A DNA stretch of 64,000 bases, taken from Gnetum montanum. Taxonomy: Eukaryota > Streptophyta > Gnetopsida > Gnetales > Gnetaceae. Positions 22,448 through 32,891 of this stretch are shown here, piece after piece. The first letter of the stretch is position 1; every line of letters begins with the position of its first letter. The notes under the pieces are model-generated. The model did not search any database. It was not told the origin of the DNA and was given only the letters and a program-made list of their open reading frames with translations. Both the position numbers and the translations under genes were made by a program. The stretch spans positions 1,084,604 through 1,148,603 of the forward strand of contig MNCI01034009.1 in the NCBI GenBank assembly GCA_015680685.1, in the 5' to 3' direction.

Positions 22448-22600
22448 ACAGTGAGGTGTTAGCCTAGCGGTACAAGTCTTGGCCTAGTAACCTTAGGTCA
22501 TGTGTTTGATTTTACTAAGTAGCATTGATTTATAAACTTCTATAAATCTTGGTGTATACCTATGTTTCAATTATTTTGAGATCCAACAACCTCCAACATA
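22448..22600 (+). mobile_element. SINE-A copy, near full length
   Basis: ACAGTGAGGTGTTAGCCTAG begins the head; the A box reads TAGCCTAGCGG, the B box GGTCATGTGTTTGATTTTAC. The body and a 3' end GTATACCTATGTTTCAATTA follow. From 22601 to 23186 there is only AT-rich DNA with A and T runs; the small ORFs there have no recognisable features. Confidence 0.65.
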
Positions 22601-23186
22601 GTACATCACAAGCTTGAAACTATGTAGACATCATACCAAAAAAAAAAAAAAAGGAATGAAAAATACTTTTCGATTTTGGGACTATCTACTTAAATGTACA
22701 ACCTTTCAATTTAAGCTTTTTAAAAAAAAATAAGTGAAGATAATTAATTGATAGTAGGGAGGAAGGTCCTAGTTTTAACAAAATTTACATCACTTTTTAA
22801 CATCCATGTTTAAACGTAAAATAGCAAAAGGATTTGAGATAAAAAGTTATAGCTTAATAGCAATATTTGTTTCAAAGTAAAAAAAAAAAATTGTACCATT
22901 GGTGCCTCATTTGTTATTGATCTTATGTGAATCTTTACTAGTAAAAATATATATAGGAGCTATTGTCTTCTTAGGATTTTTTTATTGCCATTTGATCATT
23001 CTTATCGTTAACATTAACTTAATTTTTAATATCTTCAAATTCATATTTTTTTCTATCTTCAACTTCAATACATTTTTTATTTTCTTTTAAATCTTTTTTC
23101 TTAAGCAAAAAAGGACAAGCATTAAGCAAATGTATTTTACAATGATAAAAGTTTCAAGAATTATGAAGATTATAATATGTAATTAG

Positions 23187-23555
23187 CTAAATATAAGTTT
23201 TTCCTTTTGCTTGTAATACCAATTCCTTTTTATGATTGAGAAGGTTGATTTCAACAACAAAAAAATATCTATGAAAATCAAAAGTTGTAAGAATAGACTC
23301 CATATACTTAATGGAACTAAGAAGACTAGTAGTTTCTTGCTTAGCTTTTTGAAAAATTAACAAAAGATTATATAAGTTGATAAAATATGGAACTTTCGCA
23401 TATTCTTCAAATTGAACATCAAAATATGAAGCCCACTTACAAATTATCAATAGTGCATGCTTATGTATAAAATACCCTATATCTAGGGCATGTTGCGCCA
23501 TCGAAATATTGTCTAACTCAACAAGTAGAAAAAAAAACATTGTACATATAGTCAT
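23187..23555 (-). pseudogene. DUF4283-like remnant, copy 2
   Basis: An open stretch of 122 codons. It aligns with copy 1 at ALDIGYFIHKHALLIICKW and continues FEEYAKVPYFINLYNLLLIF, the DUF4283-like middle. Upstream is only a short hydrophobic start and the zinc-knuckle half is absent. Without the LTR insertions between them the two copies would be about 1.4 kb apart on one strand, suggesting a tandem duplicate or two copies of one repeat. No evidence of expression. Confidence 0.45.
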
Positions 23556-23771
23556 TTTGGCTAAGAGGCAACACTAAATAATATTCTATCCATAACACTC
23601 TAAGAAAGCTCTAAATAATATTTTATCTATAACAAAACCAATTGTACCACCCATTCATGAAGTTTCAGATCTCAAATTTAGTTTTGTTTGGTTTTGCATC
23701 TACATGAGCTTTATATAAGACTATTATTGGAAGAATGAGAATCAATGGATATTTTGAGGTGGTGTTGGAAC

Positions 23772-23898
23772 CCTAAAATAATTGTAATATAAGTATATCC
23801 TAGGATACATGGTCCAAATAGAACTTTATAACTTAATATTGCCCACCAAAATCAAACCCATGACTTAGAGCTTTACCACTAAGCTAACATCTCATTGT
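23772..23898 (-). mobile_element. SINE-A copy
   Basis: On the minus strand ACAATGAGATGTTAGCTTAG leads to the B-box region GTCATGGGTTTGATTTTGGT, then a body ending 'acttatattacaattatttt'. It covers head to tail. Confidence 0.65.
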
Positions 23899-23936
23899 TT
23901 TAAAAGTACCATTTTGGTTATAGTCAAATTATTGTG

Positions 23937-24106
23937 TTGGAACTCGAAAGAATGACTATAAGTACACCACAAGACATATAACCAATAGGATACATGAGAG
24001 TAACTATAATGAATATAATGATGCTTCAAGTGTAACTCAAACTAGCAACCCTTTGTCTAATAAGACAATGAGCTAATCACTTAAACCACCTATCACTATC
24101 TCCCTA
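23937..24106 (-). mobile_element. SINE-B copy
   Basis: Minus-strand head GGTGGTTTAAGTGATTAGCT, then GGGTTGCTAGTTTGAGTTAC, then a ~100-bp body. It is the partner of 12961-13122. The A and B box positions fit a tRNA-derived SINE. Confidence 0.6.
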
Positions 24107-24111
24107 CCATA

Positions 24112-24244
24112 ATTGTAATATAGGTATGCCCCAAGATATATAGTCTGATTTAAACTTTATAAGTTAGCATTGCCTACCAAAATTGAACCCATAACTTGAA
24201 GTTTTCAAATCAAAAATCTTGCCACTAAGTTAACACCTCATTGT
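24112..24244 (-). mobile_element. SINE-A copy
   Basis: Minus-strand head ACAATGAGGTGTTAACTTAG, with the duplicated 'gatttttgatttgaaaact' segment, then TTATGGGTTCAATTTTGGTA and the standard tail 'catacctatattacaatta'. It lies 0.5 kb upstream of the DUF1644 gene's likely first exon; 24245-24500 is AT-rich with no further feature. Confidence 0.65.
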
Positions 24245-24718
24245 TTAATTAAAAAATATGTCATAAAGATGCATATAGTCATCTAGTTCCAGTTTTGTTT
24301 CACACCCGTTACCAGCCAAATTATGATGGGTTACAACATATAAAATATTTTTTTTAAAAAAAATTCTATAGAACAACCATCAACAATTTCAAACTAGAAT
24401 GATATCGGGATATTGAAATAAAATTTAAACTTACAACTTTCATTGAAAAATTAAAAGACAGAATAATAAAATATTTGGTAAAAAAACCTATTTTACTTCC
24501 CCAAAAGTAGCTTCGCGAAGACATCAGTAACGAAATTCATTTATAACGGGTTTCAGACAGTGAGCAAATAACATATAAAGAATTATGCTTGTGCTGTCCG
24601 ATTTTAGCAAAAGTTGAATTTGAAGACAAGTAGATAAGCGGTCTGTGAACTCTGGTAGAGTATCGTATTTTAAAAATTGGAAAGCATTTAATATTTCCTT
24701 CCATTTGTGTTCCCCTGT

Positions 24719-25753
24719 GTAAGTTCGTATTCTTCATTTGTATGTGAAACCTTGCCAATTAATCCTTTTGTTTTTTGAGTTTATGCGATGTTTTAGAACC
24801 CTAATTTCATAGCTGCAGACTTTTCAATTTCGTCAAAAACCCAGTCACAGAGACTAGAATTGGGTACACCAGAGTATTTTCATATTTTCTGTACATTTGC
24901 TTTGATAGGGTTTTGCTTTTGCTTTTTCCCATAAATTTATGCGAACATTTCCTAATATGATTGATCTTTTTAAAATTGTATTTCAGAATTGAATGGGCTT
25001 TCTTGGATATGTCTTTGAAATGTTCGTGGGTAGAATGGGTGTTTTGTTTTGTTTCAAATCACCTAAGATATCCTTGGCGTGTTCTTTTTGAACGTGGCAT
25101 CCTGAACAGGTGCTTGATTTTGGTGAATTTTCTGCTTTTACCGAAAATGTTAGGGGAGATTTTGTTCGGCACTGGTTTTCGTGTTTAAGAATTTATGATA
25201 GCTTTTTAGGTGTGTTGCCAAACTGTTATCCACGGATTTTTTTTGGATTTTTTTTAAAATTATATTCTACTTCTGGCCTATATTACTCTTTTCTTTTATT
25301 GATTTTTGTTATGATAGCACTGATTTAGGACCTATGTACTCTTTTTTGGATTGCTTTAATCTTTGCATTCCTCTTTTCCTAGCATGTTTTTTTTACCCCT
25401 TTCTTGATTTATAATGACAATTATATTAATGGGCTAATGAAAAGCAAATGGTATTGTCGCCAGTTCTTAAAATTGTAAACTCTAATTTATTTCATTATAT
25501 TTTTGAAATTTTAGTTTTCATGGTTTTTTCTTTTAACATGTTATTGGATATGCATATCTTTTGATTTCTGTGAAAACACAAATATTTTTAAATGTCAGCT
25601 GAATTCTTTAGTTTATATATTTTGGTATGATATTTGGAGAACTTCAGTTTTAAGGATGAATTTAAAATAGCTTTCCAATAAAGATGTAGGGTTATGATTA
25701 AAAAAGTCCACTTCAAGACTAAAATTTAATTATTTAGTAGTATTTTTGTGTAG
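24719..25753 (+). other. Probable intron in the 5' UTR of the DUF1644 gene
   Basis: A donor-like CTGT|GTAAGT lies at 24719 and an acceptor-like TTTTTGTGTAG at 25753, eleven bases before the start codon. The stretch is T-rich and its ORFs lack conserved features. Exon 1 would lie in about 24500-24718; its start and promoter cannot be placed. A 5' UTR intron next to the ATG is common in plant genes, but this model is inferred from sequence signals only. Confidence 0.45.
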
Positions 25754-25763
25754 GTTCATTTCA

Positions 25764-26849
25764 ATGCCTAAAGACAAGAATGTCCATATTTCAAGTTCTC
25801 GAAAGTCTAGACTGTCACCTCCTTATTCAAAGAAGAAAGAACTAAATTCTGCTAATTCAGATACATCTTCTGTAAAGGATTGGTTAGATGCAGTTTGCCC
25901 AATTTGTATGAATTCCCCACACAATGCTGTTTTACTCTTATGCACTTCCTACAAAAGTGGATGCCGTCCATATATCTGTGACACAAGCTATCGTCATTCC
26001 CATTGTTTTTCACAGTTTCTGAAGCATACCAAGACGGATGATTTCTTTAATACAACGGAGCAATTGGGTCATTTGAGTGATACTTTAGAAATTGATGATA
26101 TGTTGGGAACAAATACTGATATGAGAGTATACGTAAAGAAAGTTGAAAGTGACAACCTTCACTGCCCACTTTGCAGAAGACAAGTCAAAGGCTGGTTAGT
26201 TGTTAAAGCTGCTAGAAAATATTTGAACAAGAAAATAAGAAGTTGTGCCACAGAATCATGCATATATGAAGGTGATTATAAGCAATTACGTAGGCATGCT
26301 AGAACAGTTCATCCTTTCACTCGTCCTCATGAGATTGATCCAGATCGACAGTTGGAATGGGAAAGGAGAGAGCAAGAAAGTAACATTGCAGATGTTCGGA
26401 GCATCATTGAAGCTACTGGGGGATTACTTGATGGGGACTATGTTGTTGATGATAATTTCTATTCATCTGATGAAGGTAATTGGCGATCTTTTTTACTTTT
26501 TATTCAACATTTGGATCTACATAGTGGGGTTACTATCAGAGCAACTATTCCTACCCAGATCAATGAGAGGAATCATAATATTTTTTCAACATTAACCATG
26601 GCAGGAGATGATTTTTTAGGCTTTTCTGATGCTAGCCTAGATGATTCTGAGAGACACTCAGGATTAGAAGTAGGAACTCTACAACATCCCTTTTCTCCTA
26701 CTGGTAGTCACAGAAACGAGAACTCTTCTAATATTGATCATAGCTTAAGCATTTCTACAAATGTTTCAAGATCTAGGGTTGGAAGGTCAACTGGCAACTT
26801 TTTGGCAAGATCAACAATAAGAAGGCAAAGAAGTCGGCCGCTACACTAA
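25764..26849 (+). CDS. DUF1644-family zinc-finger protein
   Basis: An intact 361-codon single-exon ORF. I choose the ATG at 25764 (MPKDKNV...) rather than the in-frame ATG at 25746, because plant DUF1644 proteins begin MPKD and the upstream codons overlap the probable splice acceptor. The N-terminal cysteine-rich module is C45-x2-C48 (VCPICMNSPHNAVLLLC), C60, C67, C72 and C81. It resumes at C134/C137 (HCPLCRRQVKGW) and ends with a C2H2-like C161, C166, H178, H183 (YKQLRRHARTVHP). The segment GDYVVDDNFYSSDEGNW near residue 230 is also typical. A Ser/Arg-rich tail follows. The family is described as zinc-finger proteins, some linked to stress and hormone responses; biochemical role unknown. It is the only intact gene in the window. 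Confidence 0.93.
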   Translation: MPKDKNVHISSSRKSRLSPPYSKKKELNSANSDTSSVKDWLDAVCPICMNSPHNAVLLLCTSYKSGCRPYICDTSYRHSHCFSQFLKHTKTDDFFNTTEQLGHLSDTLEIDDMLGTNTDMRVYVKKVESDNLHCPLCRRQVKGWLVVKAARKYLNKKIRSCATESCIYEGDYKQLRRHARTVHPFTRPHEIDPDRQLEWERREQESNIADVRSIIEATGGLLDGDYVVDDNFYSSDEGNWRSFLLFIQHLDLHSGVTIRATIPTQINERNHNIFSTLTMAGDDFLGFSDASLDDSERHSGLEVGTLQHPFSPTGSHRNENSSNIDHSLSISTNVSRSRVGRSTGNFLARSTIRRQRSRPLH

Positions 26850-26904
26850 CATTTTTTAAGCGGGTGTTTTTCTTCTGAGAAGGATTCTTCACTAGATAGC
26901 AAAG

Positions 26905-27095
26905 GTATTTAGAATCAATGAAATCTTTACTTGTGCATTTATTTTTGGCTCATGGTAAATAACTTATACATATCTCTAAAAATAGATGTATAGGTAGAAT
27001 AGCTTTCTTGGTTCTCTTTTGAATAGTTTTGTTTGAATATTTTGAATTCATTTTATTCAATCTTTTTGTCTCTTACTCCTGTATTTATCTTGCAG
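26905..27095 (+). other. Possible intron in the 3' UTR of the DUF1644 gene
   Basis: A donor-like AAAG|GTATTT and an acceptor-like TTTATCTTGCAG bracket 191 bp of T-rich sequence about 55 bp after the stop codon. The evidence is splice-site resemblance only. From 27096 to 28002 the DNA is AT-rich; nothing is recognised beyond possible 3' UTR. Confidence 0.3.
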
Positions 27096-28002
27096 GGTCA
27101 ACTGTTTTGTCTAGGTGGCTGTGCTGAGTCAATCAGTCAAGTTGTTTCCTATTTTATGTGCTCATTTATTATGACCTGTCAATTTTTTATGACCTCTTCT
27201 CTACGTTTCTCTTTTTTGGAGTTTTGAAAAGAATTATGAAAAAGTTTTTCCCTGTTCAAAAGAATTATTAGAAATGAGTTGGTATATTACGACAAGTTAA
27301 TAACTTGTTAGAATCTGCATTTTTTCTGTCGTCTCTTCTTTCAAAAATTTCTTTTTGCTTTTAAAGTCATTCTGAATTTGAACTTGGGATAAAATGCATG
27401 TTTTTGGAAGCTGCTTACTCATTCATCCTGTTGGAGAGTACAATTTTTGTTCATTTTCAATGTTCTTATCGGCTGAGTAGGATTGCAATGTGTTTTTCTG
27501 GTTAATCCGAGGTTTGTAAATATATGTTGTTTAAGTTTCTATTACTTGTTCATAATTATCGTGTGGATTTTTTATTTTAAGATCTGAGAGTTTTAGGAAA
27601 TTAAGAAAACCAATCATACAACCAAATTAATAGCAAATAACAAAGGGTGAATAAGCAAAGGCTCTCTCCATGCTTAACCTACCAAGCAGGGTCTTGAGAG
27701 AGTTGGTACAAAGCATAATCTCTTTTTGAGTGATTGTGGTTAGGCTTAAATTCAAGCCTTACAAGTTGAGAAATAATCACTTCACCATTATTCTAGATGA
27801 TGGTGTCTATAACTAATCTATAGCTAATTAATAACAATTTAAGAAAAATAATTTGGTTTGATTTGTTTTAAGGCTTGTAGAAGGCAATCTGTATAATCAT
27901 TTTTAATAATTTTTGAATTTATTCCTTGACAATCTTAATAGTTGTCAGTGTATAATATTACTGAAATGCATGCCACCAGTCAATCATATTGTGATATTAG
28001 CA

Positions 28003-28085
28003 AACAATGAGTCTTATCATAGTACCAAGAGTAATAACATGAAAATCCCACGTTATAGATTTGATTTTATTATAGAAGATTATGT
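28003..28085 (+). mobile_element. Degenerate SINE-A head
   Basis: ACAATGAGTCTTATCATAGT, then CCAAGAGTAATAACATGAAA and CGTTATAGATTTGATTTTAT line up with the head of 12744-12850 and 22448-22600. Strongly decayed. From 28086 to 28844 nothing is recognised; the sequence is T-rich. Confidence 0.4.
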
Positions 28086-28844
28086 CAATAAAAATTTTGT
28101 AAAAGGGATCTTGAGCAAATATAAGGTTTTAGTATATTTAGGTTGAGTTTTAGGTTGTATTTTCATTGTGTCATTTCTTGCATTAACGTATTGAATGCAT
28201 TATGTTAGTGTATTTTTAAAAGAGGTTTGCATCTCTTTGATGAATGATCTTCTTTTTCACTTTCTTTGTAGTTCTAATCTTTATTATTGCTTTTATGGGT
28301 ATACTTTTTTTATTATATATTACTTTTCCTTTTTAAACACATCATACTTGAGTTATAAATAATCACTTTTTTTTCACTTATTCATAGCATCCCTTCTCAT
28401 AGTTAATTATCATTAACATTTAACTATGCAATGGAATAGGATGTTATGAATAAATCATATTCCATGGTATAGTATTTTTCCTTTGTTATTCATGATTTAA
28501 TCATGAATTGTGATCCTTTATAAGGATGAATTAATATTCAAAATACTCCTTTTTAATTCATTCACATGAAAAATTTAATAAGTAAAAAGTGTAGGACAAA
28601 GGATTGGAGGAATCCATCCTTCAATTGTTCTTCCAATATTTGTTAAAATGATTTTCTTATTTAAGGTTAGCTTTCTTAATTATTCTTAGTCATTTTGACT
28701 TTTATATTGAACTAGTTTCCTAATTCTAAATGAGTATTAGTATCTTGTAAAAATCTTTTTGTGGTTGTAGCTTGGTTAGACCATTTGCTTTTTATAATTT
28801 GGTGTGTGCATAAATAAACTTGCCTTTATTCATTTATTTTAAAA

Positions 28845-28959
28845 AAATGCATGTCCACCACTATATGCTTACTTCTTTTGTTATATAAGATTGCAAGGTA
28901 GTTCGAGTATTGATTTTCATCTTTCTAACGCAAAGAATATTTGTAACTATTATTCATCA
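28845..28959 (-). repeat. Fragment of the 3' LTR of element G
   Basis: ATTATTCATCA ends at 28959 and is followed by 'aaaaacttatcctcaag', the reverse of the conserved 3' UTR block next to the polypurine tract. Only the edge is clear; the polypurine tract itself has decayed (TGCTTTCAC). The remainder of the LTR is not visible leftwards, so its left limit is uncertain. Confidence 0.45.
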
Positions 28960-31907
28960 TGCTTTCACATTTGACTAAAAACTTATCCTCAAGTTTGCCA
29001 AAAGTGGAACAAAGTTTGTTTATAAAATGTGGGAGTTGAATCAATTGATTGATTGACTAGATTGTTGCATTACATGATTAATTTGAGTGTTTGATATTTG
29101 AGATGCAAGAAAGATTGGATACATTGTTCTTTAAAAAATTTGTGTAGAATATACAAAAAGATTGAAGGTATATGCCTCATGATGTGCCTAGTGGCAACAA
29201 TTCCTCAAGTGGCTTCTTATGCCTTGGTGGTTCTTATGGTTGCCTTGCTATTGCCCTTAATCTAAATGCCTTAATTAAGGCTCTTATTTTTTCCTCTTTG
29301 GTCGATCATGAATAGTCTAAGTGAATTCATTTAGATTCTTTGTTATTGGCACTTTCTAATGACATGATAGAGTTGGAAACATCTCATATGCATTGATGAA
29401 CTAATACTTTGATAGTTATTTTCAGTTTTGGATAAGTTATCATTCTTTTAGCCAAGTCCTTTGCTACTTCCCTTTGATCCTCTACTTTTCTTTTTAGGAC
29501 TTCAAGCTTTGTGGTCAACACTTGTAGCTTTTGTAAGGCCTCGTAGTGTAGCTTGTGCTCCTTTTCAGATAACAAGTAGAAGCTAGCCACTTGTTTTTCT
29601 AACTTTGTATAGGTTTGGCTAGTAGTTGGCATTGCTAGGTTAGCATAGTGCAATTTGGCAAGCTCCATGTATTTAATCATCTCTTTAATCTAAAATTCAT
29701 TCATTTGAATTTTAGCCTAGTTATAGGAATTTTAGTCATCAAAAATAGGTTGCCATATGTTGCATTCAAGTTGCTAGAGGGCATGGTTCACTTTACCTTT
29801 ACCAATCATGTTTCTTTTTCATTATTTCTTTCTGCATGCCCACTTGTTCCTTGTAATGGTTTTTGATCTTTTGATATTTTAGAGCTTCATTCTTCCAAGT
29901 GGAAATCTTAAGGGTTGCTTTTTTCCCTAATGATCTTAACCTCCTTCATTGAGAGATTGTGATTTTCGGTTGTCAACCTATACATGTTTGCATTGAATTT
30001 AACTAAATGTTACTAGATGTGCTTAAGATATTCTTACATTTGCTCCTTCTGCTTCTTCATTTTTTGCAACTTCCAATTTCCTATGACTAGTTCCTTGTTC
30101 TTCTTATGCACCATGGTGATATTCTTGGTCAATCCATTGACCATTACTTCTAACAAGGATACATCCCAGGCAACCTTCTCCTTTTCCATTTACATCTATT
30201 CCTATTTAGCCTTGAGTTGTTTAAAGACTTCATCTTCTATAAGACTAGGTTGGTGGATGGTAGGGTTTGATAATTGAGCTCAAGGTTATGCAACTGTAAC
30301 TTTTAACTATTGGTTTATTAATTCTAAATCCTAAAGCTCCATCTCAGTGATGATAAGCTTGCCTTGTGTTTGAGTTAATGTGAACTAGGTAGTTGTGATG
30401 TCTTTGGGAATATAGAAGACAAATAGAATAGATGGTCAAGCTTCCATCAATCTTTTCAACACCTCCTAATGTTGGGTTACATTCATACCCCTTGAACCAG
30501 TTCTTGCAAACATTTGAATGTTTGCCATTATAGAAAAATTTGGAATTAGTGTTTTAGGTATCTTGACTAGTTCATTGATTTTATAGCTACCACTTCTACA
30601 ATTGTTTCTTGTCCTTTCCTTAGCATGATCACCACTATGATTCCCTTCCCCTCTTCTAGCATTATGAAAAAGGTTGTAACATTGCTCAAGAACTTTGACA
30701 ATTGTTGAACATGCAGGGATACTATAACTGCCCTCATGATAGGGTTTACTTGGATGGTGGCTTGACTTCTCTATGTAATCAAGAGGTTGAACAAATTGTC
30801 ATGCTACCAACTAACAATTCATGCAAATTCATCAAAGTGGCTCATGGTAGGGTGGTAATCTCCCAAACCTCTAATATGTGCATGATGTGATGCTCCTTAT
30901 TCCCTAGCTCTTGGTCCATCACTTGATGTTTCCACTATTGCTCCTGTGTTGAATGGTGGAGGTGGAGCCTCCTCTTAAAGCCTTAGTTATGGCTTCTCCT
31001 TCGTCATTTTCTGCAAAGATATAGTTGGTACTCTCCTTAGAACATCATTAACATAGTGGGTGATCCCTCCCCTTTTACATCATTTTCTGACTAGGCACGT
31101 AAAGGGAAGCATCTTCCTACCATTCTTTTCATTCCTACCATCCTACCATTCTTAATTTTTTTATCTTCAAGAAGAAGAGTTGTGGTTGGTTAATTGGAAA
31201 TTTTCCACTTAATGCCACACACACCCATGTGGAAAAGGATGTCATCTTACTAGGTAATACCATTTGATTAGTATGATATGATGTGATCTTAAAGTACATC
31301 ATTTTAGCTTGGGTGAGTGTGCCATACTCTTTCTTTTCTACCTTGTATGCTTGTGGCATCCATTCTTTTTGGTTTTTTGCATCTAACTTTATTAAAATGA
31401 CTACCAAAACAGTTCCTACATTAGGAAGTCCTACGACATCTACAATGGTCTAGATTGAGTAGGAGATGTTGATATCTTTTATCCTCATAGTAGCATTCTT
31501 TTAATCATTGTTCCAAAAGAGGTAGGTTTCTTCCATATACCACTCTCCATTATTTAAAAGAGTAGGTCATAGACAAGAAGCCTAGAGTTGTTCCTGAACC
31601 TCCTAGGGTGCAAACTCTAAGAATGAACTAAAGTTGGATTCCTATAGTACTAAACTTTGGGTTTCCTTTTCTTAGATCTTGGCCACACATGCATCTATGA
31701 GAGTTACCTTCAAATTGGATCTTAGTTGAGATGCCTCATCCTATACCAATTATTTTGCATTAGTTGTTGAAATCTACATCATAGATTCAACTTTTGGCTC
31801 TTCCCTTGCAAGTCTTGTCACATTGGTAGCTTCTTACTCTTGTTGCTTCTATCATTCACATTCTTGCATGCCTGTTGGCCTCTTTTCCCTACATTATAAT
31901 GGACTAG
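28960..31907 (-). pseudogene. ORF3 and 3' UTR of element G, first part (decayed)
   Basis: On the minus strand the conserved ORF3 order is visible: WY..ETYLFW-like near 31530-31510, VEKKEYGTLTQAKMMYFKIT and CVALSGKFPINQPQLFFL (31407-31135), the coiled-coil half (30400-29700), then MIKYMELAKLHYANLAM with QVASFYLLSEKEHKLHYE (29680-29384). The tail lies near 29160, followed by a 3' UTR to 28960. Stops and frame changes throughout. Its first codons are at 43931-43904, on the far side of element D, which inserted within ORF3. Confidence 0.75.
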
Positions 31908-32733
31908 TGATGAATCATGTTTTGACTGGCTTCAATACCGGAGCCTTTATATCAGATCCCAAGACACAATGTTGAATATTTGATATCACAAGGTATATGT
32001 TGACCTATAAATATAGCGCTTAGGCTCACGATTTTCAAATAGTTTTTGTGATAGCATAGCGAAGCTCTTGCAGTTTGTTTTCTCTAGAGTTAGAATATTT
32101 TTTGAGTGCCCATAGTAGAAGTCTGAATCTGTACGGATCTTTGTTCGAGCACTGATGTACCTAACCATAGCAGTGTGACGAGAATAAAAATGAACCCTTT
32201 TGATAATCTTTGCGGCACTGAGAATAGATTAATGTTTCCTTTAATGCATTTGATATTCATGCACTTTACTTTAATGCATTTTCATTAAGAAATTAATTTC
32301 CAATTGTTAATGAACACAAGCATGACCACTTCGAGCATATGTGTAGCAGTTGGTAATCCAAAAATGCCTGACGTTTGGTAATCGAGTGGTGCTACATGCA
32401 TTCAGGATGTGTCTAGAGAGTGGAAATGGGTACTTGTGTTTGGGTAGCTAGGCAGTAGATGAATTAGATCTTAAATTACTCTGCTTCTCATTCTAGTTCT
32501 AGGCAATTAAACTTATAAAATATAAAATGATAAAAAATCACATACCTCAGTTGCACTTAACCATATACTTGTACCTCACAAGTGGAATTGAGAAGACAAC
32601 GATCGTTTCAATTAGATTTCACTTCCTTAAAACTAGTGTGCTTAAGAATTTAAGGTCTGCGAAGTTCAATCGAATCACGCATGAACGCTTATGATTCGTA
32701 TGGTTGGGCATAGGGGTACCTCGCCTCTCACCA
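31908..32733 (+). repeat. 5' LTR of element D
   Basis: TGATGAATCATG to CTCACCA (original CTCATCA), 826 bp. A TATA-like CCTATAAATATAG is at about 32005; the R start GTTAGAATATTTTTTGAGTG follows. The matching 3' LTR has the same 5' 12 bases. U3 has lost part of the GATATC array seen in the 3' copy. Confidence 0.92.
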
Positions 32734-32753
32734 TTAGTGTCGTTGCTAAGGAC
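32734..32753 (+). other. Primer-binding site of element D
   Basis: TTAGTGTCGTTGCTAAGGAC directly after the LTR is a decayed form of the tRNA-Asp-like PBS; most changes are G to A. Confidence 0.7.
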
Positions 32754-32891
32754 CTTTTAGTTGTTACATGCGCTATCTAGGACTAGTGAAAAATTATTCA
32801 AATCGTTAAAACAAACCTTAGAGTCATATCACATCTTAAGATTACTACAACAATTTTAAGAAGCACACTACATTTTTTTTTCTAACATAAA

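Noticed and set aside
24961-25328. Two overlapping ORFs upstream of DUF1644 as an extra exon or gene
   Set aside because: They lie in the probable 5' UTR intron, have no known motif and are T-rich; splice signals on both sides explain the region better.
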